Of a stretch of DNA of 64,000 nucleotides, positions 42,190-54,000 are shown in pieces; the first letter of the stretch is position 1; every line of letters begins with the position of its first letter. Position numbers and translations under genes: made by a program. Origin of the DNA: Pycnopodia helianthoides (Eukaryota > Echinodermata > Asteroidea > Forcipulatida > Asteriidae); assembly GCA_032158295.1 (NCBI GenBank), contig CM063256.1, positions 2,962,034 to 3,026,033 on the forward strand, in the 5' to 3' direction. Under the pieces are notes generated by a model. It ran no database searches, had not been told where the DNA came from, and was given only the letters and a program-made list of their open reading frames with translations.

Positions 42190-42489
42190 ATTACACAGTG
42201 ATAAAGTCCAACCAGGTCAAGAGCACCAATCAAGCAGTAGAGGTTTGATGTTTGACATTGACTCTACACGAGCTCAGCGTCAATCTTCCTTTCAATGCTT
42301 TGCGCACGATTTTACACGACGGACGCCCACAAAAAAAACGAGATAACATAAAAAATTAAAAAGTGTGGAGCGCCCTCAAGAGTTAAAAAACTGTTGAAGG
42401 TCAGGTGAGGTCAAGTTCTCGACGAATGACAATAGAGTTGGAAGTGGTTGACATTCCTGGGTATTTTCCCTTTTTCTCTTATTTTTGAA
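42190..42489. promoter_or_regulatory. Candidate bidirectional promoter of DHX36 and the MOSMO-like gene
   Basis: A good minus-strand donor (aatgtaagtg, exon side ending at 42190) and a good plus-strand donor (tgaagtaagt, exon ending at 42489) face away from each other over 300 bp. The middle is richer in CpG (gcgcacg, acgacggacgc) than its surroundings. The matching acceptors would be at 39697 for DHX36 and 43284 for the MOSMO-like gene. All first exons here are inferred. Confidence 0.4.
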
Positions 42490-43283
42490 GTAAGTGATAC
42501 CGTTTTATTTGTTTTGGGTAAATCTTACACATTTAAAGTTTATTGATGTGACCTTCCGGACGTAGTATTTCCACGATCTCAAATGTTTTTAAGTGAAAAT
42601 AGAAAATTTCTTAATCGACCGTATCTCCACGCAAAAGTTGCATTGTCAAGACAATTCGACCTGTGTGATCTGAATGCGAGATGTGACAAGTCGCCCTAGG
42701 TACTAGGACTAGGACTAGGAGTATGTGGTTGGCAAAATGAGAACCATTTTTGGCTTAAGTTACTTGTTGCTGGGAAAGATGCTGAATCCGAATGTCACTC
42801 ACGTAAACTTTTCTATTTTTTGGTAAATCTATTGCATTTATTTTAATTTTAATTTTATGTCATTTTAATTGATTTGTTGAATGATGAGTGAACGAAAAAG
42901 TGGTGGCCGCGTTCAACAATCAACATCTTTCCAACATTTTTCTGTCATTTTCTGAAAATCATGAAAAAGTACTTAAGGGTTAAGTTACTTTAGTAACTAA
43001 TAATAAATTATAACAAACATGATTATTGTTTTAATTGAACAAGTTTTGTCAGAGTGTGACTTGTTTGTACATTTTTGTTGTTCAAATCAAAGATGGTTAT
43101 TTTAAAATTGTATCCCACTTAATAACTAGACTAGATTGGTAGAGATTTTGACAACATGTCAAAAGAAAAGCTATACCTCAAGCTCAAGTCAATAGTGGGG
43201 CTAAATAATAGAGCAACTTGGACTCTACATTGTTTTTGTTTAAAATTGTGTATTTTTATTTGATCTTTGTAATTTTGTTCCAG

Positions 43284-43364
43284 AAATGTTGCAGTTCTAA
43301 ATAATACAGTGATACAAAAAGTGATCGTGTGGGATTCATATCACTGGTCACCACTCACCCCATC
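43284..43364 (+). other. MOSMO: Probable 5' UTR of the MOSMO-like gene
   Basis: Follows a strong acceptor (aattttgttccag) and carries an in-frame stop-rich stretch before the ATG at 43365. The noncoding first exon would end at 42489. Confidence 0.45.
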
Positions 43365-43883
43365 ATGGATTCATTCCTGTTGGTTGCTGGTGCCCTGTAC
43401 TTCCTCGCAATAGCTCTCTGCGGTATGAGCTTAGCCCTGCCCCTGTGGGTCGTCTCCAATGTCCAACGCTCTGACCTGAATCTGGGCCTTCTCGTCCATT
43501 GCCAGCAGATCTACGGCCGGTCGTGGGAGTGCCAGTATGCGGACGGACCCCTGGAGTGGATCCTGGCCGCAGTGCTCATCATCCTCGGTATTTTTGCCCT
43601 CGCTGTCGGCAACCTGATGATCATCTTCTCCGATAAGCGCCCACGGTTCCGACGGTACCCCAAGTACATGGGGTTGACAGCCTGGACTCTGTTCTGCCTC
43701 GCCATCATGATGTTCCCTGCTGGCTTTGACCTCCCACTGATCGGAGGCGACCCTTACCTTCTCCCAAACAGCGTCAAGACAGGGATCTCGTATGGGTTGT
43801 TTTTCACCGGGATCATCTGCACATTCTTCGGGTCTGCCTTGGCACTCGGCAAGATGTACTTTGACATTATTGTGTTACGATAA
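43365..43883 (+). CDS. MOSMO: MOSMO-like four-pass membrane protein
   Basis: MOSMO (modulator of smoothened) works with MEGF8 and MGRN1 to lower surface Smoothened and dampen Hedgehog signalling. The 172-residue frame from the second ATG aligns along its length with vertebrate MOSMO (167 residues). It has the same start (MDSF...), the loop LGLLVHCQQIYGRSWEC with its two cysteines, PLEWILAAVLIILGI, then KYMGLTAWTLFCLA, FPAGF, GGDPYLLPNSVKTGISYGLF and GKM near the end. Four hydrophobic segments lie near residues 6-28, 65-90, 103-125 and 142-165, in a claudin/PMP22-like fold. The upstream ATG at 43329 would add 12 residues absent from the family. The coding region is in one exon, whereas I recall several coding exons in vertebrates. 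A 5' UTR acceptor (ttttgttccag) ends at 43283. The alternative is another claudin-like protein. Confidence 0.82.
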   Translation: MDSFLLVAGALYFLAIALCGMSLALPLWVVSNVQRSDLNLGLLVHCQQIYGRSWECQYADGPLEWILAAVLIILGIFALAVGNLMIIFSDKRPRFRRYPKYMGLTAWTLFCLAIMMFPAGFDLPLIGGDPYLLPNSVKTGISYGLFFTGIICTFFGSALALGKMYFDIIVLR

Positions 43884-43907
43884 AAACCCTATTAACTGCA
43901 CGACGTC

Positions 43908-44063
43908 AGAAAGGAAATAGTGCTGAACAATTCTCTTTTAAGCAAGGATACCAGTCACGGATGGTACAATGTGACATGGTGTTTTGGCTGGTAACCTGAG
44001 CCTGGTAAGCCCAAGTCTTTTGTGCTTAGCTACTTTTTGGGCAGTAAGCAGCTCTATTGGGCC
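43908..44063. mobile_element. Foldback MITE, family M1, in the MOSMO 3' region
   Basis: Contains ggataccagtcacggatggt, gtgttttggctggtaacctg and gcagctctattgggccc. It begins about 40 bp past the MOSMO stop, so it is probably inside the 3' UTR. Confidence 0.7.
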
Positions 44064-45154
44064 CAGCAGTGGGTGAATGCTCGTCTGTGACATCTTCAAT
44101 ATGGATTTGTCACTATCAAGAATATTGGATTTGGAACCACACGACCTTGCTTTGTATATTTGGCGTTTCCTACAATGCTCTGTATATTCACCCCTCTGCT
44201 TCCATGTTGGTTGTTCCTCTTCAACAAAGTTACCTTCTACATCCCTTGAGATGTCGGGCATTTTAACGGAGCTTAATGAACTCATCAGACTTTTCATGGT
44301 TGGTTCAACATAACTTTTTCTCATTTTGAGATTTTTTTAATGTAAATAGTGTAAAATATACAGAGAAAAAATTATATAGCTATTTAATTTGTTGGGTAAA
44401 TTTGTAAAGAATAACTCTAAGACACAAATGTAAAATAACAATTTGTTAACACGTTTTTTTCAGTATCGGTATAATAAGAAAACAGTGTTCACGTTGTGCC
44501 CATGCGGGCCATGCACAAACTACACAGTGACTAATTTGAACAAAATCATTTTAAAATAAAATCATGCTGAGCTCTGTTCTTGGGGAGAGAAATCACATAA
44601 AGCTGTTTTGGCGAGTCAGTTTGCGTTGGTCTTTTTAAAATATTTTTTTTAATGCTGCAGGATGCCACGCACAAACCAGGGATTAAAAAATTCCTGAAAA
44701 ATAGCTTGCTTGCCTGGGTTCCACCTTATTGTAGACCCAGAACCTCACAGATGTTACAATTCAGGATGTGGACTATTTCTTTCTCTCTTTGGTGATGGCT
44801 TTACTTCTTGCAAGAAAATGTGAAGGCTCAAGGAGGTTTTGAGAAATTCCTGAAATCAGGCAAACCTTGACAAAAATTTTGTACAGTTACTGTACGTTCC
44901 TGATGAGAAACAAGTCAGCATTAAAGAAATAAAGAAAAGCAACAAACTAGTTACAAGCGGTTTTCTTGACAAACCCTTTAATTAAGCATTATTTTCTAAG
45001 GTAATTTTTTTAAATTAAAATCTTAATGGTGTATACAATTCGTGTACATGTATGTGACGTAGACTAGGGCTGGCTAGTGGAAATGTTGCAACGACCAGTA
45101 CAGTCGTTGAACGAACCAAATCCAGCGTAGTACACTTGGAAACACAATGCAGAG

Positions 45155-45405
45155 GTGCACAGCCACAATCATGGGTACAATTTTTTGTTACAAAGACACC
45201 AAATGAACGACACATAAATATTGAGTAGCTCTCTTTGCAGATCTTGTTTTCGACAAACTCAAGTACTTTCTACTCTTCATTCACACACTGCTGGTTAATC
45301 AATTTACAAAAAAACATTGAAACAGCTGTTACATCACTGGTTTTCAAAGTGGTGTTCATAACATGGACACAAAAAAAATGTGTACCCATGATTGTGGCTG
45401 TGCAC
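45155..45405. repeat. Inverted repeat with 25-bp perfect arms
   Basis: gtgcacagccacaatcatgg-gtaca at 45155-45179 is the exact complement of 45381-45405. The loop is about 200 bp. Probably a foldback element. Confidence 0.85.
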
Positions 45406-46067
45406 AAAGACATTAAGAAGTTTCAATAGCTGTTCTTTGGAAAAAATAACAAAACAATCCTATATCTGACAAACAGTACTTAGTGACTGTAGGATAACCA
45501 CACTAATTTGCAAGACTGTGTAGTTTGTGTATACTTGGTGCAAGGTTTGCCCAGTCATGAGTCTGCAGAACCAGTAGCTTCTAATTTTTCACAGATAGGG
45601 ATAAAAGGGGGTCAAAAAAAAGATACAACTCTAATGTAATTTAACAGAGAGGATGCTCTTGTTTATGGTTCGTCTCGGACATATTTTGGGGGCATTTATA
45701 CCTGCACAATTAAGTTTTGAATCTGGTGCTTTGATGTACATGGCGGGAAAAAGAAGGAAAGGGTACTATGAGAATAAATTCTCAGAAGAAATTTTTGATA
45801 CATGTATGGACACTTCGCGAGAATCAATGTACCTTTTGCTGAACTATAAATATAGCTTGTCCTACCATAAATGTTGCCATGTTTACTGTATATTTGTTTA
45901 AACTGTCATAACTTTGTGTCAATGCCAGAGTAGAAAAATTATTGTTATTTCTTACCGGATATGTATTGAATCGTTGTAATCTGAAATAAAGAGTAAAATA
46001 AAGTGAAGATGCAGATACATGTAGTGTTTTAAAAAGTTTTTTTCCTTCAGCCATACATGTATGTAGC

Positions 46068-46410
46068 CTGTCGTGGCCGAGCATTTTAGTGCATTTAAGT
46101 TCTTGTGGCTAAGTCATCAGGGTGTGGGTTCGAATCCAGGTCATGACACTTATGTCCTCAAGCAAGACACTAAACCATAATTGCTTCTCTTCACCCAGGG
46201 GTAAATGGATACCTGTGACGGCAGAGATGGTTCTTGTGATTGATTTAGCTTTGTGCGCTACATACTTGGCAGCACAGGCTGTATACTCCCTAGGGAGCCG
46301 AGATGGTTTAAGGAATGAAAAAATGGCCCAGTAACCAGGGGTAATAATATTCAAAGTGCAATGATCATTTCTTTGGTATTGCACTATATAGGAGCTCTAA
46401 TTATTACTAT
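46068..46410 (+). mobile_element. tRNA-derived SINE, family B, tail type 3
   Basis: tgtcgtggccgagcatttta (A box) and gggttcgaatccaggtcatg (B box), then cttcacccaggggtaaatgg, ctccctagggagccgagatg and ttgcactatataggagctct with an att-type tail. Confidence 0.8.
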
Positions 46411-46665
46411 TATGCCGATCAGACTCGTTAATTAACTCCAATCAACTCTCAAAACGGATTTGATTATTTTGTTTTTAAGCTGGTTACATTTAGTATTGGT
46501 TGAATAGGCATTTCTCTGAAAAACCGATGATGCAGAAATGCTAAATTATTTTGAAGTCACATTTACAGCTGGTGATGAATTTTTTGCATTTTTCAAGCGA
46601 TGGATGAATATAATTAAAATTACCAAGCACATGGTAACTCCGATTTAAATTTTCTGAATCCAAAT

Positions 46666-48085
46666 TTAGGTGACGACGCCCAGATAAGCAAACCGATACT
46701 GCACTGTTTTTGTGTCCCTGACAAGGACTAAGGCTCTTTGACCCTGAGGGCGCTCCTCCAACAGAGTCATCAATCCCAGCATGCAACAGTAACCAACTCC
46801 TTGGCCACTCCCCGAGATGAACGTGTGAGCGCCATCGGTGACGAAACCGATAATCCGCCGGTCGCTTGAAGCCAATAGTTTCTTCTGCGGGAACATCTCC
46901 AACGGTTCTGGAACCTTCTCCGGCTCATCTTGGTTCTCAACTTTCGACTTGTTCTTCCGTTTCTTTTTCTTCTCTTTTTTCGTGGTCTTTGGTAATTTGA
47001 ACTGCTTGTGGATAGGTTCGATGGGGCAGTGTTTTGGGTCAGACGAGAACGATGCGAGGTCGCTCGCACTAGGGAGGCAGATCATCGCGTATGGGGTCGG
47101 CACCCCTCTGTTGACCATGCACAATTTCACACCCACAAGGGTTCTGTCAGAGCTCTCCCGCAATCCACTCATGAATGTTTCTGGATGGCGTCTCGGAGAT
47201 TCCTTACTCTGTGCGATCTGGGCAACATGTCCATTAGAGGCTTCCATACTTGCACCAACTACTGTACTTCCAGCAGGTGGACAAATCTGATTTGCTGACT
47301 TGGCATCTTTTGAAACTCTTGCAGGCCATTGATTTGCTACCAAGAATTTATTTAAACTTTCTAACTTTAATTTCTCACGTAGAACAAAAAATGGGAGTTC
47401 TGTATTACTTACAAGTTCAGGGGCCAGATCCATTCCTTCGGGGGGAGTGTTTTCACCCATGTCACAATCTTGCTCCTCCTCCGCTTCTGTTACTCGCAGC
47501 TTTGCATCCCCCCACTCATTCAAAAGCTCCTTCCAGGGCACTGGAACGGAGAGACTACTCCAAGCTTTCCATAGTTGGGTCTCTTGGCCGGCGGCCATCT
47601 CTTGAATTTCCGCGTCAACTCTTCGGCTTCCGCCTCCTCGTGCGCCCGCCCTGCTGCAGTGTCGGGATACCCCTCCGGGAAATGGTAGAACCCCTGCTGG
47701 AGAGCGCAACTGCGAGACTGCATAAGCCCTGCTGCTCGGGCTCCCCGGTAGATCAGAGCCACCCAGAAGGCCATCCCCCAGCCGCTCGGTGCGATCAGAT
47801 CCCATCCACTGCTGAGCTCGGCTACTCCCTGCTGCTTGGGGGATGTGGTCGCCATGCCCGCAGAGTGTGTAACACCTGGGTATTGCAGGAGAAGAATTGG
47901 GATGCGGGATTCCTCGCGCCCCAGGCCGAGTTCCGTGCCGGGTACCAGGAGCTCTGCCCTCATCTTGTTCAGCTTGTGCACTGGTACCTGGGTTGATTTC
48001 ACAGCCTTCTGTATCGTTTCCTCCCAGATGGGTGACACTGACACTGATGCAGGGAAGCCATGCAGGATATCAACTGGTAGGCAAT
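46666..48085 (-). CDS. POP1: POP1 exon 8, POPLD domain to stop (one base missing)
   Basis: Acceptor tcttttcag. Encodes [60 protein letters not shown] and [20 protein letters not shown]. The frame shifts at 47536-47538 and continues [20 protein letters not shown] to [11 protein letters not shown] and TAA. A lysine-rich tract follows FKLPKTT. Confidence 0.95.
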
Positions 48086-51000
48086 CTGAAAAGAAAAAGA
48101 TTTCAACGCATTCCTCTTTTAATTTATCAGAACCAAACAATTGTTTTAACCATAAGCCTGGCGTTTCAATACAGAATATATTCTTACAAGACCAGAAATA
48201 TTAACTTCTTTTCCCAAATTTCATTATTTGCTCAGCTTTGGGTTTTGGTTGGAATTGATTGGGATGAAAACAGTGGAGTGCTGGACTAGTTTTATAGATT
48301 TTATTAGTTAATTTATTTTTTAAACGCACAATCACCTCAAACAAGGCTAAAGCCACTCTTTGTAAGGGGCTACAAGAAAAGAAATATTTTAGATGAAAAT
48401 AACTAGGAAAGCTGAAGGTAGGAATTGATTTTCCTCTTTAAACAGTCTAGAATGTGGGATGGAGGGAAACAAGCACCAGGCAAGGAGTTCCAAAAAGATG
48501 CAGTGCAAAGAATAAAGCTGTTGGAATGGCTCTTCGTTCTACATCTCAGCAAATCAAGAGTGTATAGAGGAGAACAAGCAAAAAGCCTGGATTCCGGCTC
48601 ATTACCCAGACACAATGCTAGATTCACTGGACTCGGACCAGTGGTCCAGTGCGTATTTCAAGCCCTCCTTGATGGTACTCTTGGGTAGCAGAGCTTTGGG
48701 TATGGATACAGTCAGCGCTTGTGCCTTTTTTTTAATAATTTTGCAGCGAATCAAGTTGGCTCAGTGGTTTCTTTCAATGCCTTTCACCTCTGTGGACCCT
48801 GGTTCGAATCCCGCCTCAAAACCGGAGCCTTGCATGGGGACTTGGTTTTCAGTCCCTACCTGATAATAGTATGGGTTTTCCTTACTTGGGAGTTTTCCTC
48901 CAACATCTAAAACTGAACATATCTTCATCTAACGTGAAACACACGTGTGTGCTAAACCGTACCAAGAGAAAAATGACATGGATCAGTGCTTTCAAGTTGG
49001 GTTTATACCTTGGGGACTAGAGCTAATTTGCATTTTTATGAATGAAGGAATGAACCATTTTCTTCAAAGGGTGGTGAAAACCGTATCACAAGGAACAATA
49101 ACACAGGGTGAGTCTGACGACTAGGATGAAATATAATTGCCGATTGCACTGTTGGAAAAGTGATAAAATAAAATAGAGACTGATTGTGAAAACGGCTGTC
49201 GCCACACCGAGCCCCTCAAACTCACCAGTAGCGACAAACTCCTCTGGGTCCGGCATAACTTTCCGCTTCTTGATGGGCAGGAGATTTCGAGGGTCTCTGA
49301 CAGTCAAGCCGAGGACACAACGTGGTGGCAGGACGGCAGTCTTCTGGATTCCATGAAGAGCTTCCCAGGTGGACGCTTGCTCATTCTGGATGTGGACCTT
49401 ATCAGGATTCTATGAGAAACCAATAAACAAATAAACAGTTCATGCAGAACTACTTCTACTTCAGGACAGGTAGTCGGTTTTAACACTTCTCTGGTGTCTA
49501 ATATTTGTTGGATTTCCGTGAGACTGTATTTCTATGAGAGACATGGTTTTACTCGCTGAAAGGAACACAGTTCTCCGATGCACTAAAGACATGCCCCATG
49601 CCAATGCACCCCGCTGAGCGCTCTGCGGTTTGACTTGCTGATTACGTGTAGTATAAACAAACTTGCAGTTTTGGAGCAATCAGGAAGGTTTGGAGGTCAT
49701 TGTATTTAACTAAGATGCGTAGAGTGATTTTTTAGTGAGACATGTAGAGACCCCTTGCTTGTTTTCCATTAGATAGCGATCTAAGTCTCTGTGTTTTGTA
49801 AACAAATGTAACCCCAGACACTGTGCACTTCTCCCATGTTTTTTCCGACACCTACTTTCAAACAAGGTGAAAATAACAGCGGGTAAAAAACCTTGTCCAA
49901 GATGGTACATATCCTCTGGTTGTCCTGGACTAATTTTGACAAGATCCCTAAGGATATCAGTAACGGTTGAAACAAGGGGTGTGATAACAGCTATGGCTGG
50001 ATGACTGTTACTGCCTGTTTACCCAATTCGTCCGACAACATCACCATACGAATCATGGTAGTGCCATTTTGGGAGTCAGGTTCCCCCTTGTGTTATTCCT
50101 ATGCAGCGTGCATTTCAGACAACATGCTTACGGTTAAGACACTCTCCATATCTTGTCATGCAATTTGACTCCCAAAATGGTAGACTATGGGCAGAGAGTA
50201 GCCGCTGTAGCGTCAGTGCAACGGTCAATACAACACAAGTTAAAAACAGCGTGTCATAGCCAAGCAATTAAACACACTGAACTCAAGCTCCGGTGTTTCT
50301 GACCAGCAGAGTGCGGGTTTGAGTCTTGACACTTGTGTCCTTAAGCAAGACACTTACCCATTAAAATATTGCTTCATTATTCGGATGGGACCTAAAGCCA
50401 TAGGTCCTGTGTGTTGTGTTATGCACGCAAAAGAACCAAGTGCACTTATCGTAAAGAGAAGCCGGTTCGCTCTGTGTTTTCTGGTATGGCTGGCTGCACA
50501 TTGTGCCACAGCACCTTGTAAACCTTTACATGGCTCTATATAAACAAATGGGTCTTATATTTCAAACATAGCTCCACATACATGTACCTTGTAGAAAAAA
50601 TAATGAACTTTTTGAGACACCCTCGGGTGTGATAAAGCACTATATAAGAACTACGTATCATTGTTATTAATATAACTCTAAAAACGATTCCCTACACACT
50701 ATTACATGTATGTCTGCAGAAGGTACCGGGTGCAACCTGCAGAGGGCGTATCTCACAAAAGCCACCTCTGGGATTCGAACCCAGACCCTCCATACCAATG
50801 CATACATTATTTTATAACCAATATAACAAAAAAAAAAACCTGGATGAGCAGAATACAAAGTAAAACTTGATGAGCACAAATTCCAATCAACAGTGGACTT
50901 GGATCAGGTGTGGAGTGACATGGCCGAGCGGTCTAGTGCACCAGACTCAAGTTCTGGTGTTGTCAGAGTGTGGGTTCAGGTTCAGGTCCTGGTAGTGGGA

Positions 51001-54000
51001 CTTGTGTGTTGAGCAAGACACTTAACCATAAATTGCTTCGTCCTTCTAATTGGGTGTTACGCCGTAAGTCCCATGTGTTGCGTAATGCATGTAAAAGAAC
51101 CCAGTACGCTTATCGTTAAAAGAAGGGTTTTAGGGTTGGCAGCAAATTGCACCGCATTACCTTGTAAAACCTTTTAAGGTGCTATATAAATGGGTCTCAT
51201 AACTCAAGCATGACTCTGCATCATAAGAAATAACGAGCGATTTGAGACGCTAATCGGGTGTGATTAGTTATTGCTTATAAGCAATAACTAAGGGCTAATT
51301 ATTATAAATAAGATTCATTTATTGACCAGCGATGACTTATCAAAGATATTTGATGATGTATGTTATTTGACTCAGGGTGCTAAGTGTTAAAAATGCAAGA
51401 ATAAAAAAAACAGTGAAAAGAACATTAAGTTGCTCACTAACACTTTTTAGTTTTGCTGAGTATATGAACAATGGACAATTTGGGGGGGGGATAAATTTAT
51501 GCAAATAATTTACCCTAAGTTAATGGGGGAGTAAGGGGGGGTGACACACAGTTTTTGAAAACCAATACAGCACATGCGTCCAGGGGTAAGAGTCAGTGCC
51601 AATACAAAAAAACTGAAACTTGGATCCAGAGCTTAAGAGGTACGTTGAACTGATGACATTTCCAGCTTTTGCTAACCCCTGGAGTTATAGATTCCAAGGA
51701 GCTTCTGGGAACAGTATCCGAGAAATAGATCAAATAGTATGACCTACTTAAGTTAAATTGAAGAGAAAATACTGCTTTTTTATTTTAGCAGGCAGACTTG
51801 AAAAAGTCTGAATTAGGACACAAGTCTGAACTTTCTCATCCCTGTGTGTCACATTGCCATGCACTCTATCGAATTGTTAGCTCTTTCATTCTCAAGATGT
51901 ACAAAACAAGGAGGTGAGCTACTTACTGAGTAGTAGGTCTCCCACCACCTCCGAGGCTGGTTACCAGTGGAGTCCGGCGTGACCGACGTGTCCGCCATCT
52001 TCAGGGTATCTAAGAGGACGGGATGACACAGTGGTCCCTGGAGCCGGAACCGAAGAGGGGAATCCTCAAGCCGCTTCACCATGATTCCGTTACTTTTATC
52101 GTCTGGAACAAGGGAAGAAAGATTCAAACATGGGTAAATTCAAGAAACACATTTTAGTTAATTAATGAATGATGGTTCTTTTAAAGCACTTTATCACACC
52201 CTTAGGGGGTATCAAAGCACTTATATTTGTTGTTTAAACAGGATAAGCAGAGCTATGTTTTGAATTATGAGACCCATTTATGTCATGGTTTACAAGATGT
52301 TGCGGCGCATTCAGAGCAGCCACTGCCAGAAACACAAATTCAAATTTAAGCTGTAACTTGCGACTAAGCAAGTCATTGCACCAACCATTATACAAATCTA
52401 ACTCACGAAATGGGTCATTATAAAATCCTGCACAGTGCACTGTCTTCAACAGCTGAAACTCACCAGAGTTCTTGTTCTCGTTCTCACATGCAGTTTGGAG
52501 TTCTTCGACCAAAGCGTCCACACAGGCCGGATGAGCCCACAACCACAACTGTCTCACTGAGCCATCTTCCAACGTATCCCCTCTCCTCGCTGACGACTTT
52601 CCCTCCAGCCCTACGGTCGTAGTCTCCTCTGGTGGGAAGAGCTCTGCGACGCTTTCGAGCATCCCCCGGCTTTCCAGAGAAAGTTGACGGGACCTAGAGC
52701 GCCCTCCGGAAACCGATCGTATTTGTAGAGGACGGTGTCCCCGTGTCGCTGGCCACTGAGATAGGATGCAGCCGCGCAGGTTAAACCTGAAATGGAATTT
52801 AACAATGGGTAAATACAGAGAGGCATGATGATGGCACGCTTAACTTAGGTACTTTTGTTACTTCTGTGGAATCACCGCATTTGAACTGGGGATGATTCCG
52901 CCAAGTGGTGAAAGTCACTGAAAGAGGAAAGAAGACAACAACAAAAACAAATAAAATAAACAATTAAAGAGTGACCTTGTGCATTCCATGGCTTTTCCTG
53001 GTAGGCAAGATAAATGTTACATTTAAAAAAAATTATAATCACCACACAAAATCAAGAATAATCACTGAACAAGTTTTGTGATGTACGGTGCAATCTCCGC
53101 AAAATGTCCGATTTTATATCTTCCTCCATTGGCTGTGTACAATGTTTGCCTGCGGGAAGTCCAGGTTCTGCAGCTCATTTGTGAACATGTGATGTCACAG
53201 GTCACATGGTCTACAGGGTCTATTACATGGTCTGTAGGTTACATGGCATATCATACATAACACCAGGTATTGGAAAACATGTCTTGTAATATCCCTTTTT
53301 CAGGTTTTTTTTGTGTAACCTCCAATTCCAGACCTTTGTCCTGTTGTTGTACACTTGTGGCATGACAAGAATGGCCAGGCTGCCACCATTGTTTAGCAAT
53401 GGGGCATAACAACTGGACTTACCTGTTGATGGACTTGTGAGATGAGACAGAGCTTTGAGGATGTGTCCCTGTTGGCCGCAAACTTCAATCACTTTCATGT
53501 AGGATATATCCTGGATTAGGCAGTGTTTGACCAAAGCTCTGCGATAAATACAGAAGGAAAATTGTTTTTTAAAACAAAACACAATTTCTATTGCTTAGTC
53601 ATTTTTTCAGACATTATCGCTTGAAAAGACATGTTAAGAAAATTAACACAACCAGCCATGGCTGGTGATGATTGTACAAAAATGAAACCTAACTCCCTTG
53701 TGATCTACATGTAAGACCATTATGGTCTCTGATTATGGTGGTATGCCTGATCCCATTAATGCATTTCAGTTTACTAGAGTGCAGTCCTCAGTCCAACACC
53801 TTTCAGTAACTCAACACCCAAATTGTTGGACTCAGATTGTGATGGTATGCCTGATCCCATGTAAACCATTTATAATCAGTTTACTAGAGTGCAGTTCTCA
53901 GTCCAACAGAATAAATCAAATATTCTCAAGACGTACCTGTATGTTGCTCGTACACTCTTATCCGACGGGTGCAAAGCTAACCTATGACCCCACAGCTCCG

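Larger units (their letters stand above)
44064..46665. other. Intergenic stretch between MOSMO and POP1
   Basis: The two genes converge here. No further gene is recognised; short frames such as 45653-45901 have no family resemblance. It holds a 25-bp inverted repeat and a family B SINE. Confidence 0.6.

Noticed and set aside
45653..45901. 82-residue ORF beginning MLLFMVRLGHILGAFIPAQL
   Set aside because: No family resemblance, no splice or promoter support, and length is within chance for AT-rich DNA.
46838..47996. Plus-strand ORFs of 150-248 residues opposite the last POP1 exon
   Set aside because: They are antisense shadows of POP1 coding sequence, whose minus-strand frame has clear homology.
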